A stretch of 64,000 bases of DNA from Jacaranda mimosifolia (lineage: Eukaryota > Streptophyta > Magnoliopsida > Lamiales > Bignoniaceae), in the NCBI GenBank assembly GCA_018894105.1, contig CM032132.1, positions 31,299,379 to 31,363,378 of the forward strand. Direction: 5' to 3'. Of this stretch, positions 34,174-46,334 are shown piece by piece; the stretch's first letter is position 1, and every line of letters starts with the position of its first letter. The notes under the pieces were generated by a model. That model did no database searches, was not told the DNA's origin, and worked only from the letters and a program-made list of their open reading frames with translations. Both the position numbers and the translations under genes were made by a program.

Positions 34174-35204
34174 TTATGTGATATAGAATAAAATTTAAAT
34201 CAACTCTGAAAAAATGACAAATGTTCCGTCTTGTAATTTCAAAGAATTACATATCACTTCTATTATTTAAAAATACTGACAAAAGATAAAGAGGAAAAAT
34301 ACTTGCCATAAAAATAAATGAATGTATGAACTCAGTACCATATATCCCAAAAGATACTATATTTTTAGACTTTCATTTGGAACAACAGTGCGTTTGATTA
34401 TGGTTCCGTATTTTAATAAGACAGAATTTTTATCGTCTAATTCAACATGTAAGTAACTTAATTAATTAATCTTGTTGTTTAATTTATATATAAATTTTTG
34501 AAACTATCCACCTAAGGAGTAAGGAGCACACACCATAATAGCCTCGGTAATCTCAATTTCGCCACCTAAGAAACCAGTAAATTTGTTTTCAATTTCTTTG
34601 ATAAGTGTGGTTATCCGATTTTATATCCAAAATTACATAAAATAAGATAGTTGAAATTGAATTTCAGTTCCATATGTATTTTTCCCCCCACTTTTCTTTT
34701 TCCTGCATCCACTTCACTTTCCCTAGCAAAATCCTAATATCCAAATATATCCTCCAACCAAACTGTTGCTCACGCCCTGGAAAAGAAGTCCAGCAACAAA
34801 TGGAGTCTCAAATTTATAGCATGACCATTTGGGCAACTCAGGTTTGAATTTTCAAAGTGGACTGGACCACAATTACTTCTCCAATTATCCTTTTAAGTGA
34901 CTCCAACCTGAGACTGTCGTTCGTTCAAATGAGGTCATTCATACCACCAAGCCACCCACATATGCATCCCCAAATTAAATCTGAAATTTAAATTTATAAC
35001 ATATCAACAAATAAAGATACATGCCACCATTTCTTAGCACGGATCAAATCGGCTCGACTTTACGAGTTCACTAGTTATTTTCTCTACAATACTATGTCAG
35101 CATGGCCAGAAGACGGCAAGGTACTCTCTCTAGCAACATTATACTGCCTCCGTTGAAACATCCATGACTACTAGGCCTATCGCTTGACAAGAGTTTAATG
35201 TTAC
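34174..35204. other. Intergenic sequence and likely 3' flank of ARP7
   Basis: No coding signal. The 35205-proximal part should include the ARP7 3' untranslated region (minus strand); no end is assignable from sequence alone. Confidence 0.5.
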
Positions 35205-38200
35205 TTAGAAGCACTTACGATGAACAACAGAAGGCCCACTTTCATCATAATCAGCTTTCGTTACATGTTGATTTTGTGGAAACACAACTTTGGCTAGTAT
35301 AGCTCCTCCCACCCATGCTGAATACCTTGCCAAGTTATCCGGCATATATTCTGGAGGCTGTAATTAAACGAAGAGTAAAATGTATCAGATCTACATCGGA
35401 CACATATGCACATTCAACGAAACAATATCTCAGACAAGGTAGGTATGCATACGAGAGGTATAATGTGTTCATACAAATATGTCCACCTTTACACAAGTTC
35501 TTCAACAATTCTAAATTGTATACGGTAAGGATATGTGGAAAGGTTCCTTCTATTCAGCTTAACCAATCTTTTCTTCAAATAAATATATATTACAAGATAT
35601 TCAGGGACAAGAAAGTTTTGCTAATTCAGATGAAGTCTTTATTATGTACATGAACAGGAAACAGTTTACCCTAGTGAAGTTCTCATCAGTATATCTTCCT
35701 CAACTTGTTACATCCAACTTTAAATTATTTCCAGCTAATGTAACACTTGCACTATTGTAGTTAAACGGTTTCAACATGCTAAGGAGTTATTTCCAAATAA
35801 CAGCTCTATCATGCTTACATCCATGCAGTTTCATTGGGTCACATTCACAACAAATTCAAAGTGAACGAGAAAGAAAGCATTAAGAAAAAAGAAAATAAAT
35901 AACCAAAATAAGTTATATTAGGTTACCTTCACCAAACATGGCCTGATAGCTGAAGAGGAAAGGCTGGCTTCTTTCTGAAACCTATCTTCAAAACCTGTAA
36001 CAGCAAGCAATGGGTGCAGGGTATCAGAAAATCTTTGCACAATTCAACCAGGAGAAAAAACACGCACTCTTAGTAAAAGCAGCTTCTCTCACTCTCCGCA
36101 AAATTGGTTAGCAGAAGAAAACAGCTTTGTCCAGCAAATCTTCTTAAAATAAACTGGATACCAACTGAATGGAAAATTTTAAGGTACTTCATAGCATATA
36201 TCACATCAGATATAACTATGTTGTTGGCTTGTTGCTCAACACAACCCCCACCAACTGCAGAAGGTCCCACATAACATCAAGCTTTCCACAATAACATCTA
36301 TACTTCAGCTTCATATTTCTCAAACTCAAGCAGAACAGGGAGCTGATAGGGGAGTTATAGAGTTTGTGTAGAAATATAGATGGAAATAGCTGATAGTTAT
36401 GGGTAAACTAGTTGCATATAAAAACAAGGGGGAAAAGCCCTTTACTAATATCCAAGCATATAAGGCAATTGGTCCTGCAGAATTAAGTTACAGGTCCTTC
36501 GTGGGAACAGAGGCAGCAACCAACCAAAAGATAGATCATTCCAAATTTTCATGCTCTTTTAATTTATCAAAACTATTATAATTTCCTTTCTGCAACTATG
36601 GCGACTGTTATGAAATCAACTAGCTAATACTGAATGTAACCAAAAAAAGAAAAAAAGAGTGATAAGCTATGTCTTTAATTCATTAGATAAAAAATCATTC
36701 AAATATTACCAGTCATAGAAGCAGTTCCACCACAAAGGACAGTATTTTCTAGTAGCTGGCGATGATTCTCAGATGAGACAGTTGAAATACAACGAACAAG
36801 CTGCTCAACTATTCCATGTGCTTCTAAACCTAAAATAGATGGTTGAAATAAAGCCTCACCAACAGTATACCTTTCTTTTCCAATTTTTATCACCTGAATG
36901 AGATAACACAAAATTGTCAAGGTAAATATTAAAGTCCATGAGTAGAATAGCAATCAATAAAAGAGCTCAATTGAAAGAAGCAATATACAGACAATTTAGT
37001 AAACACTAATAAGCACTAAAAAAGAAGCCATATATATCCCAGTCAGATACCAAAATTTTTACTTCTTGGTAAAATTGATTCCCGGAACAAACGAATCAGT
37101 AATCTCCACAGCTTTATATTCTGAGAACATCTAGGATGATTCTGCCTAGAAACTCTAACACCAACCCTATGAAAAGGGTGCGTACAAGCACGTGTTATAG
37201 TTCCAAAGCACAAGGTGAAAACATTGCTCTTCAAGCACAATTCCAAGTGCTAAGCAGAAACTAAACCCACTAAACATATTGGTTTTAGCTGCCACCGGTG
37301 CTTAACATAACCTATAGAAAATACGGAAAGCAAGACCATCATTTGAAAGTGAAAATAAAACGTGGTAAGCCGGAAAGCTCCATAAATACCAGAAACAGTT
37401 AAAGATATGACCAGACAACTTCCAAGCATTGCAAAAAACTACAAGCCTTATCATCAAGACACAATGCCAAATTGAAAAAGCATCCGAAAGCTAAAATTAG
37501 TAAATGAGCTCACAGTTCACCAAAAAAGTGGGAGAAATGGATATACCTGTCCGTCAGGCAGTGTGTGTTGCTCCTCAGGGCATGCCAGCTGCACTTTTTC
37601 ATATGCAGCAACATCCTCAGCACAGCATGCATATCGCTCTTTCAGTTTTTCAACATCGGAGGTGCTAAAGTTAACAAGTGGATTGGATTTTCGGAGTTCT
37701 CGAGAAAATAAGTTGGTTAGATCCAAACCCCCTATTTCAAATCTTCTTGAAGATATATGTTGAACGGCACCTTCAATCACTGATGCAATATCTGAAAATA
37801 TGGAACATAAATCAATGTCTACAAAACCAGTACCCTGAAGCCAAGACACTATCAATCAGAAGTGCTTTCTATAGCTTCTTAAACCATTAAAAACCTAATA
37901 TGAAATGAAAAGGTGACAGCACTAGTTCAGATAAACTTGATCTAAGCAATGCTATACATTGCAGAGATTTGACAGGGAACATCCATATTTAAAGAGTGCT
38001 ATACAACTGCTATTTGAAAACTACAATAGTCAATTTGTTTCATAGTATTCTCCTTACTAGAAAATGTTTTTCGGCCATCTCAAGAAAAGCAAGAATGCAC
38101 CAAATGTGCACCAAGAAGGCCGATGTCAAAGGGTATAGATGCCAGGACCATGATTGCACATAGCATGGAATTGTCCAAACAAATTTGGACATAAAAGCAA

Positions 38201-41200
38201 AAAACACAAAAATTATAGGGAAAAAAGGAGCAAAAGAGTCCAGCTTTGGTTGGACCAAAATGTCTGATTGCATATCTAATAGGTGCAAGATTATCTCCAC
38301 CCTTTTCCACAGTGCTGAGTGCTCCCTTTATGTCCATCATCGCTCTCACATCTTCCAACTACCCCAGCAATGCCAGTTTCCATCCCGGGAATGTCCCGGA
38401 AAAACCACCCATTCCCTCAAAATATTTTGAGAAAGACATAATCATAAGTTCAGAACAATATATATTCTAAGTATCATATTTTTGTACACATCTTTATACA
38501 TAAATAATGATATAGGAACAACAAATTCAGTGAAACATACCCATCTTGCCATGGCCGATATCAACAGTGCAACCTGAGATGCGCCCCACTGCATAAAGAG
38601 ATAGCACGGCTTGCTCAGATGCATAAAAACCAGAGATGTTGAATTTTTCAAACATCATTTGCACCAGTTGCTCTCGAACAGCCTGTTTGACAACTATGCA
38701 AATTAATGATGAAATTGAAGAAAAAACGCAAAAGAGTTCAAGCAATAATTATTTCCATGTGGATGTATCGCACTTCAAGCAATAATTATTTCCATGTGGA
38801 TGTATCGCACTTTCTCCATGCCAAGTTATCTCATTATCTAACAACACACCCACACGGGGGGGAGCATCGTTTTGCTCTGTTGATTTAGAAAATGAGGTTC
38901 AAGAAGGTCACAAGTCTAGTTACATAAGAAGTAAAACCAAAAAACAGCAGACAATCGTTTCCATGCACATGAACAAGAACTAAACCTGTAATGCATATTG
39001 AACAATCCTATGACACCATTCATTTTTAAACCATATTACAGAATAATTAGAAGAAACTCATAGCTCATTTAATTTGCAGCCAATTGACCTACAAAAGGTA
39101 TTCATATGCGGTGATTGCAGATACTCAGTCGCTTTCATCTGGATTATCAAGCATTTAGGAAAACCTACATGGCTAGCATAACTCTCTCAAACTACACAGC
39201 AAACATAATTTTGCCTCCTTCCCCACTCAGTATTAACCTTTCCAATTGCACTGGTTGGTATACTACCAGCATCTCATAAAACAATACTTAATTATGAAGC
39301 AAAAGAGAAAAAAGTTATCAAGCTTTAAACTTAAAATTGATATTAAAGAATTTTCCTAACCTTGGGAGTTGCCAATGGATCAGTAAATAAAATTTGTCCT
39401 TCATTTCCAATCTCCCAACCCAAACCAGTATATAATACATGGTTTAACAGATCTTCCATGGCATCCCAGTCTCTGATAAAGCCTCGAATAACTGGATCAA
39501 CAGTCACATTCTCAAGCAAGGAAGCATCAGTCAAGGACTCATCTTCAGGTACTTGTTTCATTTGTGTTGGGATTACCTAAAATGGGGATGGAACATGGTA
39601 AAGTAAAGAATGAGAGAAGAAAGAAGTTACATAACAAAAATACTCAATTAAAGCATAGACATCACAACTAAAAGGCATTGAAGATGACAATAGTGAAAAA
39701 GAAAAATAGAATCTACAAGGAAAATATAAACAATCAAGAATCATCAAAATAGCATTAACACAGAGGGAGTCGTCGATGAACAAATAACAACCAATTGACG
39801 CCATTAGAAGAATCACAGGCATTTCCTGTAAATGTGTTAAAACCCACAAGGAAAACAAGTTTTAATTGCAATAATGACACAGGTAATACAAAGATTTCCA
39901 ATCACCCCAGTTCATTTTAGGCAATTAGATGATTTTCATTTCCCTACTTTCTCACAAATAGTCAAGATCGATCAACACAAGTTCTATTAGGCCCAACCTT
40001 TAACACATGTTGTTGTGATTTTTAGCTGAGTCAACAAATTGCAGGATATTAAAAGTGGTTGAACAAGATTTAAGTATGGAATTTATTATTAGTCTTAAAA
40101 TCATTCATCCATTTTCTTAGTTCATGTTTTTCTAAAGCATCACCATTCTGACATAAAGTTCAGAATCTTGAAAATCCTAAAGTATCAATTCCGTCCTAAA
40201 AACCCAAGTCCAGCATAGAACATGAAATACCTAATTCTAGCGTATTCGAATTCAAGATTTTAAGAATCAAAAAGCAAGACTGCGTCCAAATTCATGGCAA
40301 CATCTTCACCCTAATAGCTTTCCAATAAAATCATCCACTCCCCTACTTCACTTGTCAATAGAGAAAAGAAAGGTTACCTCAGGAAGACTTTCCGGAAAGG
40401 CATAACTAAATTTCAGAAGCTGAGTACCAACATCAATCACAGATGGCATCTCCATGCTCCCACTTGAATATAAGTGCAAGTGTTATGGCTATCCAATTTG
40501 ATGAATGGGGATAGAGTGTGAAGGAAAAAGGGGAATGAAGAGTACCCTAATCAGAAAATATTCTTTTATAGGACTAAGGACAAGATGGTAAAAGCATTTA
40601 TCTAATTGATGGTACTTTTGGAAGCTCACATCCAAGTGACAAAAGTCAATAATAACCCCCACATCAAAGTATTTGGAAATATTTTCTAGAATAAGATTAA
40701 CATACAAAGACAACGATTATAGATTTAAACTTGAAGTCTGTCAATTAATATAGTAATCTTTAAGATCAACAAAAACTTCAATAACTAAACTTGCAAAGAT
40801 ACCATTACCATGGATGAGTAGTACTCCAAGTCTTCCTTCTCCCTATGGAGGAAGGAAGACTGTTCTCGGAGTCACCTATTTATTTTTTACTTCTCATTGA
40901 ACTCTTTCCTTAGCCATCAAGTTGATCAGACACATATTTGCCATCATATCAATTACCAAATTAAAAAGCCAATAAAAATTGACGCATAAACAAACAAACA
41001 AAATGGTGCTTATACCTTCTTCATAGATGCCCTTGTAGCATATGTCGCATAGATGATTAATTAAGGCTCAAGTGCTCATGTCATCAACTTAATGCTCGCA
41101 AAAGTATGGTATAGAGATTCACTTTGTCCGAACAAGAATGAACCACGCATTGAAGACATGCACATATCTAACACCACACCCATGCCCTTGTTGACATGAG

Positions 41201-43416
41201 ATAAACCCTATGGTAACCGCTCTTTTAACTCTTTGGCCCAATGGATTATAGTCTAAGAGGAAATGAATAATTTCATTGAAAACATATTTTTTCTCAATCT
41301 GGTAAATAAACACACACATTCTGTTAGTTATCTTGAATTAATTTAATGCAATACACATAGTTGTGAAAGCCTAGTGCCTCACTCACCTCAGGCAAGAGGC
41401 GAGGTGAGGCGACATCATGTCACCTCTTCCTCCTCAGGCCAGGCGAGCAACATAAGGCGAGATGAGGCGACCGCCTTTGTTGCCTTGGTAGCCTCAATCG
41501 CCTTGCTCGCCTTAGTCGCCTTGGTCTAATTTAAAAATAATAATAATAAATGCACCTCCTAAAAGAGACGCAAACATTTTGAAATAAATAACCCAAAATA
41601 AAGAAACACCTAAACCTTTCTCCACAACCAAGGCATTCTCTCCAACACCTTGATTCCAACAACCTCGACTCTAAGTTCTCTTTTTCTCTTCTCTTCTATC
41701 ATTTCTCTTTTCTCCTTTCTCTTCTCTCTCTATTTCTTATTTGTTTTTATGTTCTTTTCTCTTGCAGACAACACTTTTGATTTTTCTAAAATATTTTTCT
41801 TTTTAGTTTGTATAATATATTAATGCTTAAACTAATACTTAATATATTTAATTAATTTTTGTTAATTTAGTACCAAATATGTTTAATATGTTAATATTTA
41901 CTATGCTTAACTTGATTTAATTTGTTTCACTATATATATTTTAAATTTTTTTTCTTAATTAACACCTCAGTCGCCTTTTGGTCGCCCGCCTCTCGCCTCG
42001 CGCCTTTAATAACTATGGCAATACATATATAATTGTTCAAAGGTACTTAATTCATATTCATGATTTCAGCTTTTCATTTTACTCTCCCCCAATTTCTTCA
42101 TATAAATCATTAAATAAGAAAATAAAAATAGTGTTTGATATCAAATATGTGCTAAAGTTACAAAGCGACCACAAGCATAAGATTATTGGTCATTCATGTT
42201 AAAGGTGCAACAAGAATTAAGTTCATCCTAATAAACACAAGGGCTTTATGAATTTCCCTTTCACTCCGCATTCTATGAGCACAGGTACATAATGATCATT
42301 GCACGCATCACACATGTTGAGGTACTCTTCATCAGCATTATCTTGAAAAGGATCAAAACCACAACCACTTGTGAGACAGAAATTTAAAATCATGATAGCC
42401 AATCGCATAATTGCAACGCATCAATGTGCTTGATGATTGCAGAGAAGGATCACAATTAAGACCATTACTCTTCAAGGTGGACCTACAATTTAATTCCCAG
42501 AGCAAGCGCACTTAATTTGCAGTCACCTGAAAGCTTCCTAATTGAAACAGTGAAGGGAATTACAAAACCCTTCTTTCAATGTTCTCATTCAAGCACTTCT
42601 TCTTCATGGACATTTCTAACAAAGTCACTCAGAAGTCAGATCCAACCAAAAAAAACAGAAACATTTTGTCATTCAATTCATGAGCGCAACAAAATAACAG
42701 ACCAAAGACATTGACCCTGTACAGAATATATTTGATCTTCTCATGAATGTATTTCATTCTCAAAAAATGTCTTTGAAGTCTAACCTTGGTAGATAGCTGT
42801 CAAAAATGGAAAGTATCCGTTCTTTTTCCAATCATTATTTCAAGGAAAAGGAGGCCATATAGATTAAGCCACCAATAAGATATCTCCAAAACTAAACCAA
42901 AAATTGTCAATTATGAATGTATACATTACATAAGTCAAATCAAATCATAGACTGAAATGCATCTTTATAATGGTCGCCTCAGCCGAAACTTAGACAGTTT
43001 CCAAATGGGAAAGAGCAAGGTTTACTTCCTCGATCAAAGAGCTAGGCAAAAACCAGATAAGGTTTTGATCCGGCCAATACATTTATAAGGAGTTAAAAAA
43101 ATGTGGTAGGAATTATTTATTACTAATATTTGCTCAAAGGAAGTTGAGACACAGAGTATTGAATGCGAGAGAGTCGGGAAAATCTATCTCCATTTCTTAT
43201 TCTTAGGGATTTATGGCTTCACCTTCAAATTTTATCCAATAAAATTGTCCAATCAGCATAAAAAGAATTACTGGTAGTACTTCAGTCAGCCATAACGAGA
43301 CATAGCAGGAAGATGAAGTACCCCTAAAGGGCTATTACCATAGAAGGAGGCTGGTCGGGAACAGCAAAACCGGCTTTGAGCAGCTTGGTACCAGCATCAA
43401 CCACCACCGCCTCCAT
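35205..43416 (-). CDS. ARP7: Actin-related protein 7 (ARP7), seven coding exons
   Basis: A nuclear actin-related protein; plant ARP7 is known as a subunit associated with SWI/SNF chromatin-remodelling complexes. Exons on the minus strand: 43416-43339, 39576-39361, 38682-38541, 37791-37547, 36893-36710, 35994-35927, 35357-35205, all with GT/AG borders and matching phases (0,0,1,0,1,0). They give 361 residues, about family length. Residues 1-26 hold the first actin phosphate-loop strand (VVVDAGTKLLKAGFA). VDIGHGKM (138-145) is the second loop, CGGTASMTG (281-289) the adenosine motif, and SAWVGGAILAKVVFP then the VVHRKCF end close the actin fold. Introns hold a hAT MITE and unique sequence. An alternative first exon exists at 40455-40378. 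No stop or shift found; confident. Confidence 0.95.
38737..38810. repeat. 37-bp tandem duplication in ARP7 intron 2
   Basis: TTCAAGCAATAATTATTTCC ... ATCGCAC is present twice head to tail (38737-38773 and 38774-38810) with no visible difference. It lies 54 bp upstream (in gene direction) of exon 3. Confidence 0.92.
40378..40455 (-). CDS. Alternative/duplicated first coding exon of ARP7
   Basis: A second 78-bp exon inside intron 1. ATG (40455-40453) opens MEMPSVIDVGTQLLKFSYAF PESLPE and ends at GAG/GTAACC, a good donor in phase 0, so it joins exon 2 (VIPTQMKQ) exactly as the distal exon does. Length is identical to the distal exon (26 codons). The protein aligns as V(V/I)D(A/V)GT(K/Q)LLK, but the AGFA part of the phosphate loop becomes FSYA. 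It could be a second promoter and isoform, or a decaying duplicate. No interruption is seen within it. Confidence 0.7.
41356..42017. mobile_element. hAT MITE in ARP7 intron 1
   Basis: Terminal inverted repeats CATAGTTGTGAAAGCC (left) and the reverse complement of CATAGTTATTAAAGGC (right) are flanked by a perfect 8-bp duplication GCAATACA (41348-41355 and 42018-42025). Ends are rich in GAGGCGA/TCGCCT motifs, typical subterminal repeats. No transposase. Confidence 0.93.
42205..42970 (-). repeat. ARP7 intron-1 segment duplicated at 12676-12737 plus 29694-30370
   Basis: This part of intron 1 is the parent of the two pieces flanking the copia element. It shows the copia target site unoccupied (CGCATTCTATGAGCAC near 42261). 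A short minus frame (42408-42223, SGCGFDPFQDNADEEYLNMC) is open here but broken in the copy; I do not recognise it. Confidence 0.82.
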
Positions 43417-43570
43417 ATCTAATGCAATTAAGCTTTTCTAGAGTTTGTCTGTCAGGGGAACTCGCCGGCGCCGGCGGCTAGCTAGGTCACCGCCTTTTCT
43501 TTTCTTTTTATTTGAAATTGGAAATGTTTTAACTAGCGAATAACAATAGCTGTCTTTATTTTATGTTTCA
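43417..43570 (-). promoter_or_regulatory. ARP7 5' flank
   Basis: Directly upstream of the distal ARP7 start. Has a GC-rich CGCCGGCGCCGGCGG block (43463-43477), a T/C-rich stretch and similarity to the duplicate at 30570-30750. No TATA box is evident, which fits a housekeeping-type promoter; inferred. Confidence 0.5.
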
Positions 43571-44159
43571 ACTACACCCACCACCTTCATTTATTACTTT
43601 ATATTACAATCGATATATCATTTTATATGCTTAATATATAGATATATATATCTTATTTTATATACGCAACTATATACATCGTTCTGAAATGCGTCAATGA
43701 GTTAATATGACTCAAAGCCGAATTAATAATTTATCAGTTAAATTTTCTATAATTCAATTACTTTTGATTATTGCAATACTTTATAGAAAGTGTTTTCTTT
43801 GCACTACCAAGGGAAAGGATGAAAGCGAGTTGTCATATTAATTCTTCATTTGCAAATTAGTTCTCCTCGTCTCGATTTGAAATTCTAAGTTTTGGTGTTC
43901 TTGAGTATAAAATTTAAAAGAAAAAAATAATTCTTCCCCTTAGTTATTTCTTGGACGAATAAAGAATATAAAAGTGAAATCTTAATCTAATTTGAAAAAG
44001 CAAATGACAAATCAAGACAAAAAAAAAAATAGAAAAAATAATTTTTTTCTATTTCTAAGATTAAACAATTAAATAAAAGAATTCACAAAACAAATATGCT
44101 AATATCACTGCCAATGCATAAATTGTTGAAGTTTCCATAAAAGTTAAACTAAGTAATAT
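43571..44159. other. AT-rich intergenic sequence
   Basis: No gene, repeat end or RNA recognised. Confidence 0.6.
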
Positions 44160-45545
44160 AGTACCTTATATTTTTCTCTATGCATGGAATGTCTTGCAAT
44201 AACCTATATGGCTTGACGTACAACAATTCCTTGACCAACTCTAGGTTCAATAGAAGCAATCCTATGAAGAATCCAACACCAATAATAGAAGCAACAGAAA
44301 TCAATGAATTCATGATGAACTCTACATACCAATAAAAAGAATTAGTTAATATTACAATTAACAAATAAATTATAGCTTAATTATTCCATATCCAATTGAA
44401 ATAACTAAGAACTTTAAATTTAAGTAATAATATTATTGAATCATGAAAATTACTTCAACATCCCTTTTTTACTTCTATCCATAAAGTTCTAGTTAATCCA
44501 TGAAACTTTTGCTCTTTCATATGTTAGTTTCGAATTGTTATTTTAATTCTTCCATTTTTTTCTTGATTTCATCTTTTTATTCAACAATTCACAGCCATAA
44601 CGATATAAGAAAACTTATTTGGAACCCACGCACAATACTAGGGCAAATGAAACAGGTCTTTAATTCATATATAACTAGGCAATATCACACGAACATATCT
44701 TTCTAATTCAAACCATCAGATTCAATTGAATTTGAGAATCAATCTATTTTTATTTTTATTTTAGAAATTCCATTTTTTTTAAATTCTTTTTCTCCCTCCC
44801 ATTTTCTTTATCGTTATTCTAACTCAATACCATCTAAATTGGCAAATTAAATTGATTAGGGCAAATTAATATATAGAAATATCTTTATTTGATTGATATA
44901 AAAAACTCATACAATTTATTACTCATTAATACTTTCTTTGGATTAATTGTTGAATAAAATCAATTATTAAGCAAAATTATTTCTCCTCGTCTTTTATTTA
45001 ATCACGCATCGTAAACATAGATCTTGTTAATGGTTTGACTTAGAAGATAGACTTACCAATATAATAGAAAGTGAATATGCATTGATGAAAGGTAAGACAA
45101 TAATGAACGAAAGATAATTTCAAGAAAAAAATAGTTTAGATCTCTTCCTATTTTTACAACTCTCTAATATCGTAATTTGTTTATTCTTTTTCTCCCATCG
45201 CTTTCTATCGTATAGAGAGTCTTATATATTTCTATTTCTTAAGTAAATTACCTTGAGCCGTACACACATTCTTTGCATTAAGCTATTAAAATAGGGAAAA
45301 AAAATTACTACAATTAGTGATTGGCCTCCATGGATTCAACTATATAAGTCGTGGCTAAAGTTGCAAAAATAAGAGGTTGAATACCACTTGTAAATAATTC
45401 AAGGAACATTACAAGAATAGGAACTATTGAAGGTACTAAAGAAAAGAAAACAACTACTAATTAACCGGCTAAGATATTCCTGAAAAGTCAAAAACTAAAT
45501 GTAAGGGATTTGTGTAACCTTCTAAAATGTTAATGGGTAAAATGA
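44160..45545 (-). pseudogene. Nuclear copy of plastid DNA: end of atpI, spacer, start of atpH
   Basis: On the minus strand 45545-45314 reads ILPINILE and, with shifts, [28 protein letters not shown] ... VESMEANH then a stop: the C-terminus of the plastid ATP synthase a subunit (atpI). About 1.0 kb further, ATG (44313) opens MNSLISVASII, then SIEPRVGQG in a shifted frame, the start of the c subunit (atpH). It is cut near codon 51 at about 44160. Gene order, orientation and spacer size match the plastid genome. Shifts and stops show an old nuclear insertion. Confidence 0.8.
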
Positions 45546-46334
45546 TTGGGGCTGGCCATGTACTTGGAAGACCCCCATTTGCCAAGAGGAACGTTGGCCT
45601 ACTTCTACACTGCATATATCCTATAACTCGTTGGGCACCTTACGTAACTCAAACAAAGCATGATAACTATTTAAGGAAGTTGGCAAGCCCAACTCAGATA
45701 AAGGCTGTTGAAACCCAGCAAAAGATGTGAAAACGTTAGGCACAAATTGACTCACACCCCATAGCTTTCCACTACATCTAACAAAAGATCATCTGGAGGT
45801 AACGAGAACCTACAAGTGAGATAATTGCTGATATTAGTAAACTATCCCCTAGGAGGTGACACCATGTTATCTCTAAGCAAAGGTAAAATAAACTCAAACT
45901 CATCAGAGACACATATTCTGCATCTCAAAATATTTAACTCATTTGGCTAAAATAAGCACTTGACATCTACTACCCTAACAAATATACTATCAGTAATAGG
46001 AGCATCTTCGAGATCCCTATTAGAAGGACTTTCCCTCTTAGACTCAAAACTCGGACAAGAAAATAATTCATGAACTATGTGTCAACTCTGTAATTTTTTA
46101 AACTTCCTAAAATTTTTGATGGCTCGATCTGACAATGTACCTACTAAAGATTCCACAAACTTAGAGTACGCCACAATACTGCAAGGAAGACGATCCCACA
46201 AATATGAACAAGATTAGATGACCTACGACCACCCAATACGACTGCTCTTACCTCGATCACTGTAGCTGCTAGTGGACAACTACCTGCAGCCAATTTCTCA
46301 AGAGTGCCCACCCTAGCATCCTACAGGCATCTAT
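45546..46334. other. Unassigned sequence between plastid insertion and next repeat
   Basis: Only short chance frames. Texture near 46080-46330 suggests decayed transposon coding sequence, but no motif is readable. Confidence 0.4.

Noticed and set aside
35205..43416. Conventional actin rather than ARP7
   Set aside because: The sequence has ARP7-type features (VVHRKCF end, VDIGHGKM loop, 361 residues, seven exons) and lacks the near-invariant actin sequence.
44500..44706. Plus-strand 68-residue frame
   Set aside because: It lies in the plastid atpI-atpH spacer on the opposite strand and has no domain.
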